The notes beneath the pieces were generated by a model, which saw nothing but the letters and a program-made list of their open reading frames with translations, had not been told where the DNA came from and searched no databases. The position numbers and the translations under genes are program-made. Below are positions 12,531 to 22,800 of a stretch of 64,000 bases of DNA, in pieces. The first letter of the stretch is position 1, and every line of letters starts with the position of its first letter. Origin of the DNA: Candidatus Didemnitutus mandela. Lineage in GTDB: Bacteria > Verrucomicrobiota > Verrucomicrobiia > Opitutales > Opitutaceae. The stretch is taken from contig NJAL01000005.1 of the NCBI GenBank assembly GCA_002591725.1, positions 62,001-126,000 on the forward strand. The letters are read 5' to 3'.

Positions 12531-13940
12531 GTGTCTCGAGTTTGGACTATCAGTAAAATGGGGCAAGCAACACTCTTGCCCATTGCCCACTTTGCGAAGA
12601 GCTAACCTACCCTGGATGTTTGCGATGGAGTTTTTTACGTAAAATCTCGACGCTATAACTGCTATAACTATAATTGTAAACAAGGTGGTTCTGGTGATGG
12701 TGATGTCGGAAAGTTTGCGTTCCAAACCGCTGGTCCTGAAGGGGTGCTGACCAGCTATATGTTAGCCTGATTTTGTTTATCCGATCAGCGGTTGGACGGG
12801 AGAGAGACCGATTCGGTACCAGAAGGTCTTTTACAGATGGTCTTGGCTTTTACGCTCTCTTTATTACTTTGCGGGATTCTGCTCAATGTTCCGATGTTTG
12901 TTGCCTCCTGCGTCGTCCAAGACATCGGTGGAGCGATGGTGACACCGGTGGGCTTCATCACGCTGGTGCGGGTGTTTCCCCGCTCGGAGCTCTTGCTTAC
13001 GGCAAATTATGTCATCATTCTTACGTTGATCGTTCCCTCTTTAGGGTAGACCTAGGTTGACTGCTCACTGGCTGCACTGGCTCGTGATTTTTTTATCAAT
13101 TTCCCGTTCGGCGCTGACGTTGCCCTTGTTTTCCTGCGTTCTGAGGACTTTCGGGAAAAAAATACGTTCGCCATGAGAAAGCTTGCGGTAAAGACCATAG
13201 ATTCGCTGGATTTGCTGACAATCTGCATCTAACGGTACGCCCAGTACGCTGATAAACCAACCCGTGTTCGCGCTCTGGCCTTTCAAGACGCGCGCATTCC
13301 AGCCTTCTGCTATGTTATCGTCAGCGTTATCGGCGGCTTTGTAACCAAATTTAGTGTCAGCGGCATGCCCTTTTTTCTGCTGCTGCTCCACTAGATCGGC
13401 TTGGGCTACGCACCACCCGCCACCCTGGCAGGCTCGCTTGCTTACCATGTCGACTGCAAACGCAGTCGGTGTTTATGGAAAATATGTAACTTGCCGCTGT
13501 TTTGGTGATTTGGCCATCAGACTATTTTCATCACCAACACCCTGTTTATCGCGTGGCTATCCTTCTCATTTATCCAGATTTGGTTCGGTTCCTCACACTG
13601 GGGTGGCTTTGACGTTTACCTCCTATAAAGGATTTTCATCTCGCTGCAATTCAAGAGCATGAATTTGTTGACCTGCGCTGACATCGACAACCGCGATGCG
13701 GTCAAGGCCAGCAGCATCGCCAGCACGGCCCCAAGACCTTTTGTTGAGATGCCCGGTGCCGCATTCGCTTTGCTCGTCGGCGGGCTGGTTTCTGCGCGGG
13801 CTCGATCAAAAGACCTCAGCCAAAGTCATTCTCGTGCAGCATCACTCCTTTGTCATTATGGGAACCTTGGCCGCCGTTTTCTTGCTGCCCTTCTGGGGAC
13901 GGCATAACCGCAACAATAACAACGTTAGCAGTCACTAGCG
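12530..13940 (+). pseudogene. MFS drug exporter relic (DHA2/MdtD-like)
   Basis: Plus-strand pieces in different frames match a DHA2-type major facilitator of the MdtD kind, in order. They are LTSYMLA (12750), MFVASCVVQDIGGAMVTPVG and LVRVFPRSELLL (12895-13000), INFPFG (13095), VSVIGGFVTKFSVSGMPFFL (13325), ITNTLFIAWL (13530) and ADIDNRDAVKASSIAST (13680-13730). Relatives have VASRVLQGIGGAMMTPVGRL, FFINLPVG and YADIDDRDASMASTIAST at these places. Many shifts and stops make it non-functional. An intact DHA2 exporter (emrB) survives elsewhere in the window, so this is loss of a second pump. Confidence 0.75.
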
Positions 13941-13989
13941 TTGGTCCACGCCCCAAGAGACGCCGAGTCCGAGAGTGTCGCTTGATTAT

Positions 13990-14285
13990 GGGCGGCTTCG
14001 CTCAGCCCTGCTCCAAACGCTTTCCCAGACTGGTTGTGCTTTCTACCGCAAAACCGATCCGCTTATAAAGCGCGATCGTTGTCCGATTGTCGAGCCGTAC
14101 CTGCAGGTTGGTTTTCGGACAGCCGGCGGCATGCAGCACCTGTTTCGCCTTCGCCACCAACAGACGTCCTAGCTAGTGCCGACGGTGCAATGGCGCACCG
14201 CGAGGTAGTTGATCCAGCCAAGGTGTCTCTCGTAGCGCGGTATGGCGAAGTCGACAATCAGTTTGCGACTTTCCTCGGTCATTAG
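13990..14285 (-). pseudogene. GNAT acetyltransferase relic (YpeA-like)
   Basis: On the minus strand the fragments ESRKLIVDFAIPRYERHLGW, INYLAVR and, after a frameshift near 14170, AKQVLHAAGCPKTNLQVRLD, IALYKRIGF and STTSLGKRLEQG can be joined. This is the C-terminal half of a Gcn5-related N-acetyltransferase of the YpeA type, which commonly reads GCPKINLQVR, YERLGF and SLGKRL. The acetyl-CoA-binding loop is where the frame breaks. The N-terminal part is missing or beyond recognition. It lies tail-to-tail with the exporter relic. Confidence 0.7.
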
Positions 14286-14531
14286 AAACTAGAAACCATT
14301 CCGATTTCAACAGCAGTTTGCGCACGATATCTCCTTGGCAAGGTTGTTCCACGATCGCGTTAGTTCACAAGCGTGCCAGAAGCACGATCACTACAACTTT
14401 ATCAGCGATACGAAAGGGACGGAGAGGTATGCGAGCGACGTTTGCGCGCACTTCGGGTAAAGGCGATTTCTACCCCCAGCCGCCGTGCAGCCAGAGAAGT
14501 TTTTGCAGTGATACGGCGCGGGTTGTGCCAC

Positions 14532-15960
14532 ATGATAAAACCAATTTGTTTCCGCTTAAGAGCCTTCCGTACCACCGCTTTCCTGTCCTATCTGTTTCTG
14601 CTCGCCAATTCTCTTTCCGGAGTGCCGATGTTGCTTCCGAGGAACCAAAGGAGGGCTACGTCAAAGCCAACTATGGAAGCTACCAATTCTGTATTCTGAT
14701 GCACAACGATAAACGGCTTTTTACTGCCGTCTATGTCCCGGATGGTCCCATCGCAAAAATGCCATTTTTTCATGGCACACACACATTAACAACGTCGGTC
14801 CCTATAGCGAAAACCAATATCGCGAATGCTTCGGGCTGAGTAAAAATCTCGATAAGTCCCGCTATATCTTCGTTTTTCAGGACCTAGGACTTGTCCTTGC
14901 GGTCCGGCGGTTGGTTCGATGCCGAAGGTCTGCAGGACCTGCTTCCCGTCTTCCGCTCTGCTGGCGAAGAGAATCCCGACATCGGAAACCGGTTCGTTGT
15001 CGGCAACGTGAGTACACGATCGCTGGGCTCGCGGCTGATGACGATAATCTCGGCAATGTGACACTTAACGCCAAAACGTTTGAGTATTTCCAAAAGAGCA
15101 ACCGATTTCCGTTCTTCGAACATTGTCTAAAAGGCAAGCCTACCGACCTAGCCAAGGGGGGATCTATGTCTTCGAAACTGGGAATCAACGTCTGGACCAA
15201 ATACTTGATTTGATCCTGCGCAGAAATCTACGCTCTACTTTTATTCCAGCGGTTTCAGCTTGACCCTACTCGGCGCGAACGAAGGCAGCACAAGTTATGT
15301 CAATAACTCTGCATACCTGGTTTTGTTCACGAGCTATACAACCAACAATATGCTGCAAAACTTCATGTCATGGTAGACGACCAGCGTTTCACTTCCCAGC
15401 GGTTTGATGCTCTCACGTTCCAGGTCGGACCGCTCGAAGTCGATATCATGACCGCTGATCCGGTTTTTCCGCAATTTTTACTTTCACCGGGGCCGATCCC
15501 GATTTCATTAGCAAGTTGATCGAGGTTTAGCTATCGGATTATTTTCGATCAGGAACAGCTGAAGGAAGGCAAGTGCATTCGTAATACCCCTGGTTTGGAT
15601 TGGCGGTTATGAAAAATTCTCCGCGGTGAGCCATTTCGTGAAAAACTTCGCTAACAGCCGAGAGAAGCCCGAGCCGCTCGAACGGGGGAAATGGAGTAGA
15701 TCGACTTCACAATGTCCGACTTCGCCAGCATGCTTCACACGGGCTGCTGCATTTTGGTGCAGGTGTAAAGTATGTATGGTTCTGTCTCGTTGGCCGTAGC
15801 CCGCAGATCTTCGCTGACATCCAAAATGCTAAGCCTGAAGCCTTAAACCCGGCTACCAAACAGGCCTCCGCCATTGCCCCCAACGCTCCTTCTGGCGTGC
15901 AAATGCTGGCGATTCCGCAGTCGTAACGCGCTGGCGTTTCCTGGCGAGGCTCCAGCTGCG
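14532..15960 (+). pseudogene. CocE/NonD family hydrolase relic
   Basis: The frame opens with a hydrophobic leader (AFLSYLFLLANSLS) that looks like an export signal. Pieces typical of CocE/NonD (X-Pro dipeptidyl-peptidase-like, glutaryl-7-ACA acylase-like) serine hydrolases then follow. These are RLFTAVYVPDG (14710), PYSENQYRECFGLSK and RYIFVFQD (14800-14880), SLTLLGANEGSTSYVNNSAY (15255-15320) and DDQRFTSQRFDALTFQVGPL (15375-15435). Further on come PDFISKLI (15500) and GCCILVQV (15740-15765). The catalytic-serine region is not readable, and several frameshifts and stops are present. It probably was a periplasmic peptidase or esterase. Confidence 0.75.
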
Positions 15961-15968
15961 CTGCTGGA

Positions 15969-17402
15969 TCACTTATCATCCCAGGGCAGGCGGAGTTTCA
16001 GCTTCGGGTATTTCCAGATACGGACTTCTTTGAACATTTTTCCGGGATTCAGGATCCCGCGCGGATCGAGCGCATGTTTCACCGCCTGCATTGCTCGCAC
16101 TTGCGCGGGCGAGTGTTGAATGCGCAGAAATGGCGTCTTTGCTAGTCCGATGCCGTGTTCGCCGGAGATGGCGCCGCCGAGCTTTACCACCGTTTCCATC
16201 AGCATCTGCACCGCCGCCTCGGCGCTTTTTGTTTCCTTTGGGTTGTCGCCATGAAACATGATGTTCACATGCAGGTTTCCGTCCTGGACATGTCCGAAGG
16301 TTGGAATCGGCAGGCGCGACTTCTTTTTTAGTCCCAGCAAAAACTTTGCAAACTTTTCGTAGCTTCGCATCGGCACCACAATATCCTCGTTCAGCTTCGT
16401 ATCGCCGAGCTCGAACATCGCACCGGAGCACTTGCGCCGTACCGCCCAAAGTTCCTCTGCTTCCTTGAGGCTACCGGTCTCGCGAAACGCCAGTGCTTGT
16501 TGCTGTGCCCACGCCAATATCGTCGGTTTGAGCTCATTTAATTCGCTTGTACTGCCCGCGAGTTCTAGCAGGATTACGGCCCGCTCAGCTTCACCGGAGA
16601 AAAGTGTCTTTCCTGTCGCCTGCTCGGTGCACATGACGCTTTCGCGATCAAGAAATTCGCAGATCGCCGGCTGGATCCGCTGTCGGAAAAGCGCCCTTGC
16701 TGCTGCCAGCGCCGTCACCTCTTCCTCAAAGGCGGTGAGCAGCGTCCAGCGCGTTGTCGGCTGCGGAATCAGTTTTAGAACAGCGCCTGTTATCACCCCG
16801 AGCATGCCCTCACTGCCAATCCATAGATCGCGCAGGTTTAAACCGGCTGCGAACTTCTTCGTCGCCGTGCCCCACTCGAAGTATTCGCCTGTTGGCAAGA
16901 ACCCGCGCAGGGCGATCACGAAGTCGCGTGTCACCCCGTACTTGCCGCCGTACATGCCACCGGCGTTGCAGGCGATGTTGCCGCCGATGGTACAGTATTC
17001 GCGCGATGACGGGTCAGGCGGATAAAACCAACCGAGTTTTTCGGCTGCGTGCTGAATGGATGCGGTCGTCGCGCCTGCCTGCAAAAGTGCCAGACCGGCT
17101 TCCTCGTCGATTTCGATTCGGTTCAACTTCAGCATGTCGATGACCCAGCCGCCCTCCACTGGCACTGCCGAACCCATGAGCGTTGTGCCGCGCCCGCGCA
17201 CCGTCACAGGAACCCGGTATTTGTTCGCCAAGTCGAGCACGATGCCGATTTCCGCCTCGCGGCGTGGAGTGATTACTGCTTCCGGCAAAAACGAAATCTT
17301 GCTGCTGTCGAAAGAGGCTGCAAAACAGCCTTTTTCCGAGATATCGACGTGAGAGCCGAGTTGACGCTTGAGTAGCGTGGTGGGACGGGATCGAATGCTC
17401 AT
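15969..17402 (-). CDS. FAD-linked oxidase, GlcD family
   Basis: This intact 477-residue flavoenzyme is of the glycolate oxidase subunit GlcD / D-lactate dehydrogenase family, which oxidises 2-hydroxy acids. The FAD-binding PCMH domain is seen in PVTVRGRGTTLMGSAVPVEG (about residues 70-90) and GGNIACNAGGMYGGKYG (about 140-155). The C-terminal oxidase domain carries FGHVQDGNLHVN and GAISGEHGIG, ending LDPRGILNPGKMF, all typical. The length is normal for a single-chain member. No GlcE or GlcF subunit genes are nearby. Directly upstream on the same strand lies the relic of an FMN-dependent 2-hydroxyacid oxidase, so the pair may once have handled glycolate or lactate together. The exact substrate cannot be read from sequence. 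Confidence 0.9.
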   Translation of the reverse strand: MSIRSRPTTLLKRQLGSHVDISEKGCFAASFDSSKISFLPEAVITPRREAEIGIVLDLANKYRVPVTVRGRGTTLMGSAVPVEGGWVIDMLKLNRIEIDEEAGLALLQAGATTASIQHAAEKLGWFYPPDPSSREYCTIGGNIACNAGGMYGGKYGVTRDFVIALRGFLPTGEYFEWGTATKKFAAGLNLRDLWIGSEGMLGVITGAVLKLIPQPTTRWTLLTAFEEEVTALAAARALFRQRIQPAICEFLDRESVMCTEQATGKTLFSGEAERAVILLELAGSTSELNELKPTILAWAQQQALAFRETGSLKEAEELWAVRRKCSGAMFELGDTKLNEDIVVPMRSYEKFAKFLLGLKKKSRLPIPTFGHVQDGNLHVNIMFHGDNPKETKSAEAAVQMLMETVVKLGGAISGEHGIGLAKTPFLRIQHSPAQVRAMQAVKHALDPRGILNPGKMFKEVRIWKYPKLKLRLPWDDK

Positions 17403-17414
17403 GACAAAAACGAT

Positions 17415-18420
17415 AAGTTGTCAGTTTATGCTAACCGCTGCTGCGGCGAAAGCGAAATGTTATTTGGGTCAGATGACCCGGCGATCGATCCTATTCAACG
17501 TGCGACAGCCCGCGAACCAAATCGCCGTTTCCAACTCGATCCGGAGGATATTGATGACGTGCGCCACGCCGATCGTTCCGGCAACCACAAGCGGGTGAAT
17601 CTGGGATACCCGATTATTAGCTACTAGGTGTGTAGCTCGCGGGTTTTCAAAATGTCCGTTCCGCGACGAATACCACTTATCGACCAACAAGGGTATCCGG
17701 CCTGCGGCTTTGGACGACGGTCCGCGAAAAAACACCGATGGTTGCTAGCAAGGTATCGAGCGTTCGCCTTGCCGTGATTTGAAACGACGATGCTCGCTAC
17801 TCCTGTTTCTATAGCCAGGCAGTGCCGTCCGCTGGTAAGAAAATTCATTCAGGGTAATCGGCAACTGGACTAACGAGGCCAGCCAAACGATCCCTTCTCA
17901 TGTGGGCTCTTCTCTCAATAACCTGCCACACAACGTCGGTACTTGAAGGCTTATGGACGGCGCGTGGTGACGCATCTTGCAGATTGCCGGCATCCATGCT
18001 TGGTGACAGACGGAATTACATCCGTTGTTTGCAGGTGCGTCGACACCTGCGACCAGACCAACATCCAGTAGCCTGCCTTTTCCGCCTGCTCGGCTAGCGA
18101 ACAAGCGAGGCTACGGTCCATCTTCGAGTAAAGCTGAAACCAAGGTGGGTCGGCTACGTTGCTCTGGCGATTTTTCCCAGCGTTTCACTCGCGTGTGTGC
18201 TTGCCACAAACGGAGCGTGCGACGCTGCTGTCCTTAAAGATCGTCACGAACTTGCCTTTATCGTGCGCGATGCCTTTATCGTGCGCGAGTTCCGCGCTGC
18301 TCGTTCCGGAAAAATCTTCAAATACTTGCGATATCAATTTCAGATGAGCGAAGGCCGCTTCGCTCTCACCATAGCTAACTTCATCCGTCCAGGTACCGTT
18401 AAGATACAGGCCCAATCGCT
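17415..18420 (-). pseudogene. FMN-dependent 2-hydroxyacid oxidase relic (LldD/HAO-like)
   Basis: Read on the minus strand from 18415 downwards, the fragments AFAHLKLISQVFEDFSGTSS, LAHDKG, GYWMLV, LAIETGVASIVVSNHGKANA, SGIRRGTDILK, GRIPLLVD and GVAHVINILRIELETAIWF appear in the order of an alpha-hydroxy-acid oxidase (lactate or glycolate, FMN type). Relatives have KLIPRVLEDFSG, AGVAGIIVSNHGGRQLD, GGIRRGTD and RDELETAM. Frameshifts separate most blocks, and the catalytic His of SNHGGRQ is followed by altered residues. It lies just upstream of the intact GlcD-type oxidase on the same strand. Confidence 0.75.
18253..18288. repeat. 18-bp perfect tandem duplication
   Basis: TGCCTTTATCGTGCGCGA is present twice in direct succession (18253-18270, 18271-18288). 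It duplicates the LAHDKG segment of the dead hydroxyacid oxidase, giving ELAHDKGIAHDKG on the minus strand. Confidence 0.9.
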
Positions 18421-18429
18421 CGCATTGAA

Positions 18430-20640
18430 CTGCGCCCTGGCTGGTCCCTCGTAGTCAGCCAAAACGGAAAGCTTGGAAGGAGTTTATTTCAGGAACGAAT
18501 GCATGAAAACTCATGCTTCGAGCATCCAAACTTTCGCTATCCTCAGAGTTGGTCTTTTGTTCAGCTGGGCTCCGTTTCCGCCTATTTGGCGTAAAGCTTC
18601 ATTAGCAAAATTTTCTACCAGTCAGACACAGCCTCCTAGAAAACCTCACATGCCAGAAGCTGGCGATGTTTCGCTTTGAATGTTTCCTTCGTCCGACGAT
18701 ACTTGGGCTCTTTCCCATGATTTACATCCTGTTCATCACTAAATAATTTCAATACAAACCTGGCACTCATCACGAGATATTCGTTGCCGGATTCGAAATC
18801 GTCCGCGACCGGGATCCTTCTTCCTAAAATCAGCATGTTCGAACTCGCCGGACAGTCCGATGCCCACCCACCTGCTCGAAAGCGATACGACGACTTGCGC
18901 GGTGATGCAAAAATCGCTACTGCCAAGGGCCTTAGCCTATCCGTTTTTTATTCCTTTCGTCAAGCACATTACCGTAACACTCCTTCCACTGAGCGCAATC
19001 TCTTTGTCGAAGCCAGCTACGTCGTTGCCGATTGCTTGGGTTGCGGGTGATCGGCAACGAGGTGTGCAGCAAAATTTTTACGTTCCTCGGTTTCGGCTGC
19101 ATTTCCAAGAAATTCCGCTATTCATACTCGCGCGCTTTGGACGTACCCGCGCGCTTTGGTCTGTGGAATGCTGGTTTCGCGAATTATTGGGAGAGAATTT
19201 TGCTCGTTGGTATGATCTAAAATGGGGAGATGATCTCGAGAAGCCTTATGCCGCTTAAATTTGGCTGCCTAATCGCTAACGCTGGCACGTAGCAAGCTAG
19301 CTTATCCGATCTTGAGCTATTTGTTGAAGCCACCAAGGACGGAAAATCCGTTATTCCGCAGGCATGCTGGACGGGGAGCCGTTTCACCTGTTGCTCAGGC
19401 TGTCTGGTACCGTACCGGGTACGTGCTACCGTGCTCATTCCGCATACTAGCAAGAGTACTCTTGAGAGCGTTCAGCGTCAAGCCAGTTGCGCTGTCGAAG
19501 GTCTTACACTGTTCCTCGTCAGAAACGAATCTATCGCCCACGTGTTTTGACTCTCTTTCGTCTTCCCAAAGATTTTAACGCCCAATCCTTGCCCGACACT
19601 TGACACTTACAACATCGTCCTCAAAGCTCAAGAATATAACAATCGTTCAAGCTGCTTATCAGAATTGCGGCTGCGAGGCCGATAAAAATCCGCTTACTTT
19701 TACGCCGTGAGGCCTTCGTCTCACGGCATTTGCGCACACAACGGCATCAAAGCGCTGAATCTCAATCTCTTCTTGGCCCTGGCCCCAAGGACTGCTCCTC
19801 CGGAGAAAATCGAGGGCGGCGGTCCAAACTCGAGGCTAATAAAATCTAGAATGCCAACAAAAACTCGGCTAGTCGACCGTCTAAACAAATCGTATTGCTG
19901 CGCTCGCTGAGGTTGTATTCTTTTGACATGAAATTTTTCCAAGCTCGACACCAACTGAAACTCCTGTGGTTTCCAGCCCACTAGCGCCATCGGCTATCCT
20001 ATCGTGACGGACTGGACCGTATCCATTGTCACCATGAGTTATGTGCAACAGCCTCAAATGCGAAGGTAAGCAACAACAGCCCCTCGTTGCTGTGGACAAG
20101 GATGGATAATCCGATCGCCGACCAGAATCAAGCTGTTTCGCTGCTGCCCTTTGGCGTGCGCAAAGGCTACTAAGACCTTTCGCTTATCAAGGAGACCATT
20201 GACAGTCTCAAAGGCGGCTTGCTGCCGACCATCCGCAATTACTGCGGACCAAGTCTCTGGGAGCGACAAGGACATCTGCGATGTTCTTTATCCCAAGTAA
20301 TCCGCTCCAACACAATCAATTACTGCGTCTTTGCCAAGGGTCGCAGCCAAAAACGTGTAAACTATCTCTGACGGCGTGCTCGGCTACGAAACGAGAAATC
20401 CGATGATCCCTAGCTAGCTCGAAGCCAATTGGGCGAAGAAAACCACTGCTGTCGGCGGCTTTTTCTTTACCACTCTTTACCAAAGCTGAAACAGCAGCCA
20501 GTTCGTTGAACTGGCTGCCTAAAGCCGGAATAGCTTCTCTGATAGATCGAATCGTTCAAAACCTTCACGACCCAAGGTTTCCTGCTTGTTTTTGTTTTCA
20601 GCGCGCTCCGCGGAGCACACATTTTGCCTACGCTGCGGCT
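18430..20640. other. Decayed DNA, unassigned fragments
   Basis: No gene can be named. The plus strand has several alternately open frames between 18470 and 19580, including RYSLPDSKSSATGILLPKIS near 18775 and SDLELFVEATKDGKSVI near 19300. These read like real but shattered coding sequence. Around 20100-20270 DNPIADQNQAVSLLPFGVRK and SLKGGLLPTIRNYCG also look ancestral. A 12-bp direct repeat (CGCGCGCTTTGG at 19129-19140 and 19148-19159) is present. Confidence 0.45.
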
Positions 20641-20644
20641 GCTC

Positions 20645-21620
20645 AGACACGCATCATATCCTGCATCAGTTGCAACCCAGTTTCGATCCTATCTTCAAGT
20701 CGAGTTTCTCAATCCCGAGCATCGGAGTCCTTTCGACAACCTGTACCAGCTGCGGAATCCACAAATTCGGCAGGCCTGCTTCGGTCAGTTTTGCGCGCAA
20801 ATTTTCCGCTGTGATCTCCCGTGTTTTCAGCAGCATCCAACGCTTCGCTTTTGGGGCCGGGCTTGGCATACCAGTGGTTAGCACTGTCAGATTTTCGATA
20901 TCCTCCAGTTCGTAAATTTGGGTGATGGTTGCTTCGGCCATGTCGGGCGACACCATCTTGCTGCCGATTTTTGAAGGTGTGAAAGCCGGTCTTCGATATG
21001 GAGAAAGCCTTTGTCGAAGCGGAACAAATCGCTGGTGTAAAAATAGCTATCGCGCAAAGCGGCTGAAGTTTTTTTTGATTTTTCAAGGTAACCGCCAAAG
21101 ATACTTGCGTAGCAGAGCCATAATATACATGGTCTCACCGTTAGACAGCTCTTCCACTGTTTTTGAATCAACTATCCGAACCGGCATCGGCATGGCGAGG
21201 CCGACGATTCGCAGCACTAGCGACCTATCTCTTGCGCCGGCGACAGATTTTTCACGGTATGGCGATAAAGCTAGTCGCAACCAGAACACGGGACAAAACG
21301 GATGGTGGTAGCACAGAGCCTCGTGCCACCCTACCCTATATTACATAGGGGAGCTATCTGTATCAACCACCACCAGGCCTGTCAAAAGCCGTTGCAAAGT
21401 AATGGGTGCCCGCAAATACTGCGGGCAAAATCTGCTCGAGGAGACAAGCTAGCCTCTCGCCTACAATGCTGACAACATGAGCAGAAACCCCCTAGCATTG
21501 CTTTCTTCAGCCCGCGCAACACCATCTCCAGAAGGTTCAGGCCGAGTGATAGCATATTGTAGTATTGTTTTGAGAAAATCGGCGAATCTACGCTCTTTTC
21601 TTTTATAAAAAACAACTCGA
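20645..21620 (-). pseudogene. Acyl-CoA/acyl-ACP synthetase relic (AMP-binding, Aas-like)
   Basis: Minus-strand pieces match the C-terminal half of an adenylate-forming fatty acid ligase, as in the Aas acyl-ACP synthetase / lysophospholipid acyltransferase. They include LVLRIVGLAMPMPVRIVDS (about 21200), IFGGYLEKSKKTSAALRDSY (21070), FRFDKGFLHIEDRLS (20990) and MVSPDMAEATITQIYELEDI (20955-20897). ITAENLRAKLTEAGLPNLWI and VVERTPMLGIEKLDLK follow. These represent the A8 hinge motif (GDLxRxDEDGFLxIxDR) and the C-terminal lysine domain. The invariant hinge glycine/aspartate region and the final lysine context are altered and frameshifted. The acyltransferase half, if there was one, would lie around 21620-22500 but is not readable. 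Loss fits reduced recycling of external fatty acids. Confidence 0.7.
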
Positions 21621-22800
21621 CAAAAGTCTAGCTGGTATTAGCCGCCGGCTATCGCGATTGAAATTCCGGTGATCGTTGGCGGGTAAAGCCGTCTCCTTCA
21701 TTTTCTTCCATCTCAACAAGCCGCTAGCTAGAGGTAATCGCACAATCAGCGCAATGTCTTCCGAAAAGAGCTTGTGAATTGGTTTTTGCCGAAAAAATTG
21801 AAGATGACTTGCAGTAGCAGTACCCCGGCACAGCCCGGCTTGCCAACACGCCCATATGGCCTTGTCTATCGCCTCGATGCTACGAGGTCAAATAGACCTT
21901 GATTTTTCTATCTTGCTTCAGCTTGTCGAACCAGCCAAACAAATTTTTCAGCACTGTAGCAGAGAAGCTCAGTACGCAATGCAGCTGGGTGAAATTGAGT
22001 AAATCGATTCCGGGCCGAACGAGAACCCCCTGTGTTTTACCAGCACTGCGTGTGTGAAACTTTCTGGCCAGCTCGGATCCCTGTAGCGCCCGAGCTTCGC
22101 CGCGGCAAAACCCCGACTCGTCTTGCGACTCGAATTTCGCGATTAAATTTCTAGATGATACCTTTACTGTGCTTGTAACTATAAATGTCGGCCACGTCGA
22201 AAATCGTTCCTAGATTGTAGATTGCGAGCGTCCAGGAACGTGGCTAGCTTTTAGTCTTCTGTGACATTGTCCCAGCTCCTGCTAGGTATGCCACATACCA
22301 AGCCCGATTTTACCTACCGATCGTTTTATCTTTCCTAATGCGCTCCTTTGCATAAGGCGCACCGTTGCGCTTCCCCGAGCTCCTACAAGGACAAGCGTGC
22401 TGACTGTGGGACGATTAGCTCAAAAAAACGTGATCTTCGAACCTAGAAGTGCATGAAGAATTGCAGCAGGTTTTGACTAACTATCGTCCTGGTGATAGTG
22501 ATCGATCTCTTGACTTTTGGATAGATCCAGTTCGCCCCGCGTACCATCAAGAATTTTTAATTTTCCAAGGCATCTTTCCGTTTTTTCTCGGCCGGATAGG
22601 CATAAAAGTGGTTGTAAGTACATTCTGAAAGGTCTGGTTTTTTTTCAGAATAAATTGCCTTCCCCGAAGACAGAAAACTACATTTTAGAAACCATCAAAC
22701 TAAGTCCTTCAACTTAATGTTCAAGGATATTTTTCGGTTCAGTTTGATGCTGAGTTTCTTATATTTGATTTTGGTTAGCTATTGAATAGAATAAGTTAGT
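21620..22800. other. Decayed DNA, unassigned
   Basis: On the minus strand, LKNLFGWFDKLKQDRKIKVY (about 21960-21900) may belong to the upstream part of the dead acyl-ACP synthetase, but no motif settles it. From 22500 to 22800 the DNA is AT-rich and shows no protein-like frame. Confidence 0.4.
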
